Below, piece after piece: positions 19,286 to 27,843 of a DNA stretch of 64,000 nt. The stretch's first letter is position 1. The number at the start of each line of letters is the position of its first letter. The position numbers were made by a program, and so were the translations under genes. The notes under the pieces are model-generated. The model was not told where the DNA came from and did no database searches. It worked only from the letters and a program-made list of their open reading frames with translations. The DNA is from Fulvivirga maritima (GTDB lineage Bacteria > Bacteroidota > Bacteroidia > Cytophagales > Cyclobacteriaceae): contig NZ_CP089980.1 of assembly GCF_021389955.1 (NCBI RefSeq), positions 433,501-497,500 of the forward strand. The letters run 5' to 3'.

Positions 19286-19610
19286 GACTCAACTGAATTT
19301 AACTTGCATCATCCCAGGTAATGCAGAACTTTTCTTATCCATACTCACCCTTCTTCTCCACTAAACAAATCCATTAATAAATCTAATTTTTATAACTAAA
19401 TTTAAACAAAATCAAAAGTCAAGATTTTGGAATCACTACAATCAAAAAAAGCCATTTAAAGCCAAATTAAAGCCTTTTACACTCAAAATTTCACCAAAAA
19501 AAACAAGAACTTAAAAATTTTATTATCCAAAAAAGTCTAATTTCTTCTTTATTAAAAGCACCTTAACATATTTATGATTAGCTTGAAGCTCAATACCATT
19601 TTTTAGAACA
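19286..19610. other. AT-rich non-coding stretch
   Basis: No open reading frame with coding character. It contains three copies of AAAGCC (19448-19453, 19458-19463, 19469-19474) at 10- and 11-base spacing, that is, on one face of the helix, about 140 bases before the start at 19611. Otherwise only poly-A/T runs. Confidence 0.5.
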
Positions 19611-20522
19611 ATGAAAAAATTTGCTTTTACCCTGGTCATAGTTGCCCTACACATCTATGTAGGTCTACCCACTTTTTATATAGGATTTCACGGAGTACCA
19701 TTCCTCATATTATTAATTTTAGGATCACTATATGGCTGGCGTGTTTATTTGCGGTCTAACTCTTCTTCCTATGAAGCTTCAGAGGGCAGAAATTACCTTG
19801 CCATTACGTTTTTCACCTACCTGGCTATTTACCTCATCACAGTGGGAGCCTCCACCATGTCTCTTTTCCGCAGCGGTGATTATCAGGAACAAATTGGTGA
19901 AGTAAAAATAGCCAAAGACCTTGAAGAGCATATGGCCCCTATTTCTACCGAAGAAATTATAATAGTAGATAAATCTATTGCTTATAGACTGGGAGATAAG
20001 GTAATTGGCGCCGATCCTTCTTTAGGAAGCCAGACCGAATTAGGCGATTTTACTTTACAGAAAATTAACGATAAACTTTACTGGGTAGCGCCCTTGCTCC
20101 ATTCCGGATTTTTCAAGTGGTTCAACCATAAAGAAGGCACTCCTGGCTACATTCGTGTATCAGCTACCAACGAAAGAGATGTAGAACTCATCCAGTCATA
20201 TGACGGTAAGCCTATCAGGTTAAAATATCAAACGCAGGCCTTTTCATTATCTAACCTGGCCAGACATGTCTATTTTAACGGCTATATGAATAAAGGCTTA
20301 ACCGATTTTAGCTTTGAAACAGATGACAAAGGCAGACCTTATTGGGTAGTAACCATTTATGATAACGAAGTAGGTTTTGCGGGGCAAGAAGCCACTGGCG
20401 TACTTACCGTAGACCCTGAAAGTGGTGAAATAACCGAATACACTATAGAAGATGCACCTAAATGGGTTGACAGAATACAACCCGATGATTTTGTAATCAC
20501 CCAATTAAACAACTGGGGATAA
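19611..20522 (+). CDS. Membrane protein, N-terminal part, ended by an in-frame TAA
   Basis: 303 residues: three hydrophobic segments near residues 4-22, 24-44 and 63-85, then a soluble part containing GRPYWVVTIYDNEVGFAG and GVLTVDPESGEITEYTIEDAPKWVDRI. That block resembles extracytoplasmic proteins that handle large polypeptides at the membrane, but the family is not named with confidence. The coding frame continues without shift past TAA at 20520-20522 (YINGYWNFSNNGKLKT...), so the native protein is probably about 537 residues. One substitution (for example GAA or AAA to TAA) explains it. Confidence 0.65.
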   Translation: MKKFAFTLVIVALHIYVGLPTFYIGFHGVPFLILLILGSLYGWRVYLRSNSSSYEASEGRNYLAITFFTYLAIYLITVGASTMSLFRSGDYQEQIGEVKIAKDLEEHMAPISTEEIIIVDKSIAYRLGDKVIGADPSLGSQTELGDFTLQKINDKLYWVAPLLHSGFFKWFNHKEGTPGYIRVSATNERDVELIQSYDGKPIRLKYQTQAFSLSNLARHVYFNGYMNKGLTDFSFETDDKGRPYWVVTIYDNEVGFAGQEATGVLTVDPESGEITEYTIEDAPKWVDRIQPDDFVITQLNNWG

Positions 20523-21224
20523 TACATTAACGGATACTGGAACTTCTCTAATAACGGCAAATTAAAAACCACTAATGGAGTAACTCTAGTCTATGGACCC
20601 GATAATGAATCTTACTGGTACACAGGTCTTACTTCAGTAGGTAAAGATGAAGGTACCGTTGGTTTTGCCTTAGTGAACACCCGAACAAAAGAAACCTTCT
20701 GGTACAAGCATATAGGTGCTACTGAAGAAGCAGCTCAGCAATCTGCCATGGGTAAAGTACAGGAAAAAGGCTACGTAGCCACCTTCCCTGTCACTTATAA
20801 CATTAATGGCGTGCCTACCTATGTAATGTCTCTGAAAGACCAGGCCGGCCTAATAAAAATGATAGCCATGGTATCAGTAGAAGATTACACCATAGTAGGC
20901 GTAGGCAATACAGCTCAGGAATGCTTAAGATCATATAAGAGCATTCTAAACAGCAACTCTAATGATATAGAAGTAACTTCTCAGCAGACCCACAACACCA
21001 TTAATGGGAAAGTATCTCGCTTTGCATCAGACACAAGAGATGGCAATACTTACTATTATCTGAAATTAGACAACTTCGATAAAACATTTATTGGCACTTC
21101 GCTGTCATCGACCAGCATCATCCTCACCCACGAAAGTGATAGTGTATCTGTATCCTATGACAATGCCAATACTCAACTTATAGATATTGTTAGGTTCCAA
21201 AACCTGACCTTAGGAGATAAGTAA
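20523..21224 (+). pseudogene. C-terminal part of the same gene, downstream of the in-frame stop
   Basis: The 233 codons after the TAA at 20520-20522 are in the same frame as the gene starting at 19611 and are well conserved in character (YWYTGLTSVGKDEGTVGFAL, then QQSAMGKVQEKGYVATFPV and a last domain of beta strands with NGKVSRFASD). No ATG lies near the beginning; the first credible restart is GTG at 20673, which would cut a strand in half. So this is either the remnant of a recently broken gene, a sequencing error, or a readthrough extension. Confidence 0.6.
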
Positions 21225-21243
21225 AACAACTTAACCTTGCATT

Positions 21244-21289
21244 AAAACCGTCATTCTGACTCTCTCTACGAGTTTGAGTGACGGTTTTT
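21244..21289 (+). terminator. Terminator with long hairpin
   Basis: AAAACCGTCA (21244-21253) pairs with TGACGGTTTT (21279-21288) and the 3' arm runs into T5-C-T. The loop (TTCTGACTC...GAGTTTGAG) looks like the dispersed intergenic repeat described for 21358-21530. Confidence 0.75.
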
Positions 21290-21357
21290 CTGTTTCTACG
21301 GATTATTAATTTTCAATCTTGAGGTCAATTCGAATCAATCTCTTGCCTAGACAGTAG

Positions 21358-21530
21358 TCCCGATCGTCTACTCTTCGACGAGCTCAGAGTGACTCGGCAA
21401 TAGTTTGCTCTTGCTGCACCGTTGTGAGATGAAAGCGAAATGAGAGGAAGTTCCGTTGGTGATAACTCAATTGCAGGTAAAGGTTTTAAGCAAAGCATCC
21501 ATTTGAAATCACCAATCATTTAAACCCTTT
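21358..21530. repeat. Degenerate dispersed intergenic repeat
   Basis: The segment contains CTCTTCGACGAGCTCAGAGT, of the CTTCGAC-GCTCAGAATGAC type that is scattered between genes in many bacteria, with an imperfect hairpin (21366-21374 against 21386-21393). It is followed by GTTCCGTTGGTGATAAC at 21452-21468, a block similar to one at 22749-22765. No coding character. Confidence 0.4.
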
Positions 21531-21877
21531 TAAAACAAAACATAAGGCAATTTCAACTTCTGCATTTCACTCCTCAATTCATCATTATTACTTGCCTCTT
21601 CAATGAAGATTGTATCAGGAGCTTCCTGAGCATACCATTGTTCTTCTAACTGAAGAATAGAGTCTTCGGATGGTATCTCCATATGACTCAGTTTATAAAC
21701 TTCACTGTTCGTATTGTCACTGCTTAACTTTAGCATTAACGCCAGCACGGTCACTATTAAAAGGGCTAGCAACACTACAAACGCGCCAATAAATTTATAC
21801 AATCGACCTTTTTCTTCTTTTTTAGTGAGCCCAATTTGGGCATTATTTTTACGCAAAGCGGTGCCATTATACTTCAT
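21530..21877 (-). CDS. Small single-span membrane protein, unknown function
   Basis: 115 residues. A basic N-terminus (NAQIGLTKKEEKGRLYKF) precedes one transmembrane helix at about residues 29-50, then a short acidic extracytoplasmic part rich in E and D. No recognisable domain. A positive-inside pattern suggests a cytoplasmic N-terminus. It stands alone between decayed repeat sequence and an unrelated lipoprotein gene, with 158 bp on its upstream side. Confidence 0.6.
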   Translation of the reverse strand: MKYNGTALRKNNAQIGLTKKEEKGRLYKFIGAFVVLLALLIVTVLALMLKLSSDNTNSEVYKLSHMEIPSEDSILQLEEQWYAQEAPDTIFIEEASNNDELRSEMQKLKLPYVLF

Positions 21878-22035
21878 AACATGAGCATTTAGTTGATTAA
21901 TATGTAAAATTGAATGTTTAGATTTTACCTATATTGGTTGGTTCCTGTCATAGTTTCTATGATTAGGGAGTGGTTTTATAGGTGATTACTCTAATTATAA
22001 GTGAAGTCTATTTTATAAGACTCCCAAATAAATAG

Positions 22036-22509
22036 CTACAATAAAGGTATCTCAGAAAAAGGCCCATAAACCACTGGGCCAACTTCATAATTTATGGTTG
22101 AATCTTCCTCAACGGTAAAAGACATATAATAATCGTGGGTATCATTCTTGAAAGAAATATCCCTAATAACATAACTGCCATTGACCATCAAGTTAATCGG
22201 CAAAGTATCACTCCTTTTTAGATTGTACAACCAGTAGTAGCCTGGATTTCTTTCCTTAAAAAGAACCTCATCCCTTAACTGAACGAGGACATCATCTTTA
22301 TAAAAAGTTTTACCATTAACTTCATCGTAAACCACACTATCATAATCCAACTTTAATTGAATTGGTGATTTTCTCTCCTTTTCATACAGCATTAGCCCAT
22401 CCCCAACACCATCGCGAAATGTTAGCCCATCATAATCAACTGCTGCTCGCGGCTTCTTACATGAGCTCAGGCTAATGATTATCATAATAACAAAGACAAC
22501 CTTTTTCAT
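22036..22509 (-). CDS. Small lipoprotein, unknown function
   Basis: 157 residues with a lipoprotein signal (MKKVVFVIMIIISLSSC, lipobox LSSC). The mature part is about 140 residues with predicted beta strands. A SYVIRDISFKNDTHDYYMSF segment may be a small beta sandwich. No family is recognised. It is on the minus strand, 158 bp upstream of the single-span membrane protein gene, so cotranscription is possible but unproven. Confidence 0.7.
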   Translation of the reverse strand: MKKVVFVIMIIISLSSCKKPRAAVDYDGLTFRDGVGDGLMLYEKERKSPIQLKLDYDSVVYDEVNGKTFYKDDVLVQLRDEVLFKERNPGYYWLYNLKRSDTLPINLMVNGSYVIRDISFKNDTHDYYMSFTVEEDSTINYEVGPVVYGPFSEIPLL

Positions 22510-22748
22510 AATTTATCACATTATTTGTTGAGTAAGATTTATCTCCCATACATATAAATAAACTGAAGACAAAACACACACATCTATTGGAATTGAATAG
22601 ACAAAGCAATTCCACTCAATGAAGTAACCTTTCATTGCATCTATATGAGACTTATTAAAACCCCACATTTACCAAATAAACCTATTAATAAAGCAACCTG
22701 TACACTTGTTGACAGCAGCTCCAACAGTCGACTTTCCAAGGTGAGCAG

Positions 22749-22774
22749 TTCTGTAGGCGATAACACCTACAGAA
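22749..22774. repeat. Inverted repeat in the intergenic region 22510-22793
   Basis: TTCTGTAGG (22749-22757) and CCTACAGAA (22766-22774) form a perfect 9-bp stem with an 8-base loop. It lies 20 bases past the stop codon (minus strand) of the AAA ATPase gene ending at 22794, so it can act as its terminator hairpin. The rest of the 284-bp gap shows no coding character. Confidence 0.55.
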
Positions 22775-22793
22775 ACTACACAAAGTCCTTAAA

Positions 22794-25700
22794 TCACTTC
22801 TTCATCAAAGCATCTCTGATGCCATCCAGACCTTTGGTCACTTCTTCAATATGACTAAGCATTTGCCCCATTTGGTTGCCCATGCCATAGCCTTTGGTAC
22901 GCTGCTGCTTCATGAAGATTTCTTTTATCTCCACCCAACGCGCCTGGCTTTCGGCGGTTAGGTAGCCATTGAGCTCTTTAAACTTCAGCAAGTTGGCTTC
23001 AGCTCCGGTGGTGAGGGTCTGAGCTTCATTATTATAATGGCCATTCACCAAAGTAGTCAGCTCATCGTCATTCATTACAGAGAATACTTTCTCAGCAATT
23101 TTATTCATATCTCTGTATGACCCCTGCAGTTTAAAGGCAGGTTCTGTTCTGTACTCATCGGCCTGTCCTGCTGAGCGGATATATTCCAGGTTTACCTTCA
23201 AAATAATATCTCTCACCTTCATCAGCTTTTGGAATACACTCATATATTCTCTCACCTCCTCCTGCGAATGATTGGTTTCGAACTCAGCACCTTCCAGCGT
23301 ATCCTTTTCTGCTGCGCTCACTAAGGTATACACATCATCAAGGCTTTTACCTGCCAGCTTATTCAGCACCGGATTAGAGGTAATACAGTTCTCCAGATAA
23401 CTCAGCTTAAAGGCTGAATCAGAATCTCCGATGATGTCACCCAGGTTATATACATCAGCACGGTTAGAGAGCATATCAGGGATGCGGAATTTTTCACCAC
23501 TTTCTGTATATGGGTTCCCAGCCATCACCACACTCACCTTTTTACCTCTGAAGTCGTAAGTTTTACTCTTACCTTTATAAACCCCTTCTATCTTACGCTG
23601 AGCATCACAAAGTGAAATAAACTTCTGTAAAAATTCAGGGTTACAATGCTGAATATCATCAAGATATATCATTACATTATCTCCCATTTCAAAGGCCAGG
23701 TTAAGCTTATTAAGCTCTTCACGAGCAGCTGCATTTGGCGCTTCAGCAGGGTCAACTGAGGTGACCTGATGTCCAATAGCCGGCCCATTGATCTTCATAA
23801 AAATCACACCCAATCTATTGGCGATATATTCCATCAAAGTGGTTTTACCATAACCCGGAGGCGAAATAAGCAAGAGCATTCCCATCAGGTCAGTACGCTT
23901 ACCTTCGCCTGCCTCTCCTATTTGCTTAGCCAGGTTAGCGCCAATAAGCGGCAAGTACACCTCATTTATCAGTTTATTACGAACAAATGAAGACATTACT
24001 CTGGGCTTAAACTCACCCAATCTCAGCTCTTCTGTAAAGTCCGCTACCAATTCCTTTTTCAGCGCATTAAACTCCTTATAGGCAGGCACCGTTATATTTT
24101 CAAAGGCTTCCAACTTCAGTAAAAACTGGTTGAAATTCATGTGATATTTACCGTCTTCTACCACAGCATGACTCCCCTGCATTCCTTCTACCTCGGCCAC
24201 TAAAGGAATATTAATGACTCTTGGCTGTGCTTTATCTTCCATTAAAAGCAAGGCCGTTTCTGAAATAAACTGAAGACCATCCTGATCATCATTAAACTCA
24301 GCATACGCTTGAAGCCATTTTCTGATCATCTGAAACTGATCTTGTTCCTGCTTCAGTTTTTTCACTGAGTCCTCATATCTTTTTGCTGCCTTTTTATCTT
24401 TCAAATAAGCCTGAAAGCTTTCTGCCAAAGACACAGCATCACCAGCTTTCACAAAATCATTATGATCTTTAATCTCAAAAAACAGATATTCGGCAGCCTT
24501 AGCAGCATGGCTCAAGTCAAAGACATCAGCCAGCTTACTTTCAATATCCAGCTTCACCTCTTCTATTACCTGGTAAAATTCTTCCAGGTTAGGAAACACA
24601 TCAATTATTATCCCCAGCCCCTTAATTCTGGTATCTAGCAGCTGTTTATACTCTTCATTTACCGCATATTGCCAGTAAAATTGAGCCATAGCACGTGTTT
24701 CTGAGGCATACTTAAGCAATCCACCTGATTGATAGAACATAAGCAGAGACTCCAATAGACGGACAGCATCATTGTCATGCACGCCTTTCATGTACCCTTC
24801 ATTATACCGCAAAGCCATAAACTGCTGCACGTAAGTCAGCAACTGCTCAGGAGTAAGCTTGTAGAGCTCTGCCAAAGTTTTATGCACCTCTTCTCCATTG
24901 GCCTTTTTTTCTCCCACTTTCAGGACTTTATAAGCCAGATACTCGGCACGGTATAGCTTTTCATTCTCTGACATCACCGCCTGATTCCAAACCGCTCTAC
25001 TGGCATTAATCCTCTCGTTTTTAATTTCTTCGTACAGGCTGGTACCGGTAAGGTGGAAAAATAAGTTTTCATCTCTTGGCACCACCGTCACTTCCAGAGA
25101 CTGCGTATTGACAGAGAATTTATATTTCCCGAACTTGATTATATCTTCTCCCGCTTCAAATAGCTCATTTTTATCTCTCAGCTGCCTGATAGCATCTTCC
25201 TTCAGTGCTTTGAGCTTACTTTGTACATCATCAGCCTTTACAGAGTCGCCTATTTCTTTGAGCTCAGCCACAATATTTCTGAGCTTCTCTATCATCATGT
25301 CTGATGAAAAATAGCCATTGATCTCTGCCGCGGTAGTCATACGTTCCGTTCTACTCTGAGCAGCACTTAGTATTCTGGCAGCCGATTGCTGTAATGAATT
25401 AGCGCGTTTATTTCTAGCTTCTACTAATGATACCTTTTTAGATTCAAAGGCATTATATATATCCTCCCTCTTTTCAGATATTTTCAGCACAAAATCATCA
25501 AACTCAGCAAATTTACCTTCCAGCTCCTCTAGCTGTACCATGAGCTTAGCCAGGTATTCATCACATTTTTTGGGAGTATCAGAAAGGTCAAGGTAGTTAG
25601 TTACCCCTTGCTCCAATAGCTTGATTTGAGCGTTGAATTCAGCCTTGCCTTCAATCAGCATCAGCTCCCGCCGCTTTTTCTTTAAGGCAGCTCTGTTTCT

Positions 25701-26564
25701 ATTAAGAATAGAGAACAAGGCGGATATATTATCAATGATCTGCGTGGTTTGCGTAGCATCAGAAATCTTAAGGTTACTCACAATATCTATGAGCATTTCT
25801 AAATCATGAGCTATCTGGTCTATTTTCTTTTCGAGCTCATCGATATCTATTACTTTGTTTACCTCTTCAATTTCCAGCTCCAGACCCTTTACCTTGGTTT
25901 CATACTCATCTAAAGCATCATCTCTAAGTAAAAAACGAACGCAGCTATCAGCATATTTAAGGTTGGTTTCCTTAAGCAGCTCTTCATATTTTTCTATGCG
26001 TTGCTCATCAGCATAACGCAATGATTTTAAAGATTCCGTTTCTCCCCTGAGCTCACGCAGAGCATTCAGGTTATTAACAAATTTCTCCAAGCTGGGCTGT
26101 GTTTCACGACTAATCTTCTTAGTCATTTCATCTACCCTGTTAAGCACATCATTGACCCGATCGGCCGTATTTTTTCTTATGCTTACTACTTTTTCATATT
26201 CATCTATGGCTGATGAAGCCGTTTGACGAATAGCCTTTAATGGCTCCAATGCCTTGAAGGCTTCCTCTTTATCCAGCCAATGATAAGTATCTATTATATC
26301 AGTAGATTGCTTTTGAAGGTCAGAATAAAGATTAGTATAATTCTCTCCTTTCTCTACCAGAGTAATGAGCTCATTACACTCAGCCATGGCGCGTACTATT
26401 TCCTTATTACCAATTTTAAAAAGGTATGAATCATTATTGGCTGTAGCCTGAAAATCTGGCCCTGTAAATGGTGTTTGCCATATTTTAGTAGCGTGGTGCT
26501 TTTTTAGGCTCATCATCAGCATTAAAGAAGCACATCTCTCCATTTTCAAAAATAGAATAACCAT
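22794..26564 (-). CDS. DUF3686-type 'DNA repair ATPase', C-terminal part (coiled coil + AAA)
   Basis: Frame encoding the last 1234 residues of a protein that begins in the preceding open frame. Real homology starts at KKHHATKIWQTPFTGPDFQ (about residue 20); the first 20 residues here are out-of-frame noise. Long coiled coil at about residues 60-420, helical middle, then an AAA domain of MoxR/AAA_3 type with Walker A SPPGYGKTT (about 898-906), Walker B VMIYLDDIQH (about 965) and an NRADVYNLGD arginine region. The family is annotated as DNA-repair ATPase, but biochemical proof is lacking. Its operon (PspA, flotillin, YqiJ-like) points to membrane stress instead. Joined to the upstream frame it would be about 1633 residues, a typical length. 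Confidence 0.8.
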   Translation of the reverse strand: MVILFLKMERCASLMLMMSLKKHHATKIWQTPFTGPDFQATANNDSYLFKIGNKEIVRAMAECNELITLVEKGENYTNLYSDLQKQSTDIIDTYHWLDKEEAFKALEPLKAIRQTASSAIDEYEKVVSIRKNTADRVNDVLNRVDEMTKKISRETQPSLEKFVNNLNALRELRGETESLKSLRYADEQRIEKYEELLKETNLKYADSCVRFLLRDDALDEYETKVKGLELEIEEVNKVIDIDELEKKIDQIAHDLEMLIDIVSNLKISDATQTTQIIDNISALFSILNRNRAALKKKRRELMLIEGKAEFNAQIKLLEQGVTNYLDLSDTPKKCDEYLAKLMVQLEELEGKFAEFDDFVLKISEKREDIYNAFESKKVSLVEARNKRANSLQQSAARILSAAQSRTERMTTAAEINGYFSSDMMIEKLRNIVAELKEIGDSVKADDVQSKLKALKEDAIRQLRDKNELFEAGEDIIKFGKYKFSVNTQSLEVTVVPRDENLFFHLTGTSLYEEIKNERINASRAVWNQAVMSENEKLYRAEYLAYKVLKVGEKKANGEEVHKTLAELYKLTPEQLLTYVQQFMALRYNEGYMKGVHDNDAVRLLESLLMFYQSGGLLKYASETRAMAQFYWQYAVNEEYKQLLDTRIKGLGIIIDVFPNLEEFYQVIEEVKLDIESKLADVFDLSHAAKAAEYLFFEIKDHNDFVKAGDAVSLAESFQAYLKDKKAAKRYEDSVKKLKQEQDQFQMIRKWLQAYAEFNDDQDGLQFISETALLLMEDKAQPRVINIPLVAEVEGMQGSHAVVEDGKYHMNFNQFLLKLEAFENITVPAYKEFNALKKELVADFTEELRLGEFKPRVMSSFVRNKLINEVYLPLIGANLAKQIGEAGEGKRTDLMGMLLLISPPGYGKTTLMEYIANRLGVIFMKINGPAIGHQVTSVDPAEAPNAAAREELNKLNLAFEMGDNVMIYLDDIQHCNPEFLQKFISLCDAQRKIEGVYKGKSKTYDFRGKKVSVVMAGNPYTESGEKFRIPDMLSNRADVYNLGDIIGDSDSAFKLSYLENCITSNPVLNKLAGKSLDDVYTLVSAAEKDTLEGAEFETNHSQEEVREYMSVFQKLMKVRDIILKVNLEYIRSAGQADEYRTEPAFKLQGSYRDMNKIAEKVFSVMNDDELTTLVNGHYNNEAQTLTTGAEANLLKFKELNGYLTAESQARWVEIKEIFMKQQRTKGYGMGNQMGQMLSHIEEVTKGLDGIRDALMKK

Positions 26565-27696
26565 GACAGATGATAGGATTCTCTACCTTTTGCTGAATAA
26601 TATTGTATGGAAGCAATAAATAAACGCCTTGCAAGCGGTTATAAAATACATAGAGGTAATCTTCTCCATTAGGAGAGGCAATGGTCTTTTCATAAACCAT
26701 ATCCTTAAGGTTATTGTCAAAAACCTTATAATCACCACTTTGCAGATAATAACCATTAGAGAAAATAATCCCCTGATCATCAGGCAAAAGGATGCAGGCA
26801 TCAGCAATAGCTTTGATATTTCTGGCTTCTTTTAGCTTGCTATTAAATACGATATACCGATATTCCTTTTCCTGATAAGGCTTTATTCTCAACAGGATCA
26901 GGTTGCCTAAAATAGCATACATAATTTCAGCATCGTCCAGTGTTTGATCAGGATTATCCACATCCTCCTGATACACACCTCTGCCAGAATCAGTATTATC
27001 TTCCACCTTAATAGTAAGGTCACCACCCACAGTCTCTACAAAGACTTTATCTTCAATAGAAATATGTGGATATTTTCCTTCTCTATGATAATCTCTGGTG
27101 GTTCTTTTCCACTGGAATGCATGCTGAGCAGGAAAAGAAAACTCATGCTCACTACGATTATCCAGATAAGTAAGCTTCTCCCCTTCCACCAACCATTTAA
27201 AGGCCTTGATGTCAGTAACGGATTTACCGATACGAAAAATCATGTATAAGTGCGGCCCTATAGAAGCAAACTTGACAAACTGCGTGTCTTTATAATATTT
27301 ATATAGCTTTTGAAAGTCTATTATAAACTGCTCATCGGCAATCATAGACATATCTAAAGCAGGGAAAGTATGATCTTTATATTGATGAATGCTAAAAACA
27401 TCAGACAGCTCAATGTGAGTCTTTAAGCCTAAATGAACATTAAAGCCAAACAAAAAGTGATTACCAATGGGCACCATATCCCAGGGAATACAATTGTGCT
27501 CCGTAGTGATTCGCTCAGTAGCTATCAGCTTAGTTTCTAATGAACCAAAAACCTGCTTTCTCGACTCATTGAGCTTTTTTAATACTTGCGACAGGTCTTT
27601 TGTGCTGGCCTCTAATCGGTTTTTTAAAACTTCATAGGTGCCGCCTTCCAGTGTCACTTGTGATGGGTTATTATTTTCTGTCTGTTCCTGAGACAT
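26485..27696 (-). CDS. DUF3686-type ATPase, N-terminal part
   Basis: 403 residues, of which the first 399 belong to the DUF3686 ATPase and the last four arise from the shifted frame. The N-terminus is polar (SQEQTENNNPSQ), followed by a short helical segment (about 20-60) and a region of strands with repeating YLDNRSEHEF / YIVFNSKLKEARNIKAI / YSIFENGEMCFFN segments, consistent with a beta-propeller-like module found at the start of this family. No signal peptide. It is the last gene of the PspA-flotillin operon, 147 bp after the flotillin gene, with a structured hairpin between them. Confidence 0.8.
   Translation of the reverse strand: MSQEQTENNNPSQVTLEGGTYEVLKNRLEASTKDLSQVLKKLNESRKQVFGSLETKLIATERITTEHNCIPWDMVPIGNHFLFGFNVHLGLKTHIELSDVFSIHQYKDHTFPALDMSMIADEQFIIDFQKLYKYYKDTQFVKFASIGPHLYMIFRIGKSVTDIKAFKWLVEGEKLTYLDNRSEHEFSFPAQHAFQWKRTTRDYHREGKYPHISIEDKVFVETVGGDLTIKVEDNTDSGRGVYQEDVDNPDQTLDDAEIMYAILGNLILLRIKPYQEKEYRYIVFNSKLKEARNIKAIADACILLPDDQGIIFSNGYYLQSGDYKVFDNNLKDMVYEKTIASPNGEDYLYVFYNRLQGVYLLLPYNIIQQKVENPIICHGYSIFENGEMCFFNADDEPKKAPRY
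26500..26505 (-). other. Frameshift site (poly-A6) splitting the DUF3686 gene
   Basis: On the minus strand CCT-AAA-AAA-GCA-CCA reads into a stop 5 codons later, whereas with one A fewer the frame becomes DEPKKHHATKIWQ and continues for 1234 codons. The two frames overlap at 26485-26564. Either an extra A (error or mutation) or slippage on the A run. Confidence 0.75.
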
Positions 27697-27766
27697 AGTT
27701 AATAGATTTAAGGCGAATAATACCGGAGGTGATTGAGAACGAATAATTTAAGAAGAAGAATGTAAA

Positions 27767-27824
27767 GGCTGTATGTTGTACTAGTAACTACTTAATAGTT
27801 ACTGGTATTTAATGACATACAGCC
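27767..27824 (-). terminator. Nested hairpin between flotillin and DUF3686 genes
   Basis: Outer arms GGCTGTATGT (27767-27776) and ACATACAGCC (27815-27824); inner arms AGTAACTA (27783-27790) and TAGTTACT (27796-27803). The two stems are perfect. It could attenuate or process the message so that the ATPase is made at another level than the membrane proteins. Confidence 0.6.
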
Positions 27825-27843
27825 AACAATTCTTACGGTCTAC

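Noticed and set aside
21325-21519. 64-codon open frame on the minus strand
   Set aside because: Lies in the dispersed repeat and has the meaningless Ser/Leu-rich composition typical of such repeats.
22645-22854. Small + strand frame beginning MRLIKTPHL
   Set aside because: Overlaps the 3' end of the AAA ATPase and the inverted repeat; no ribosome site and no family.
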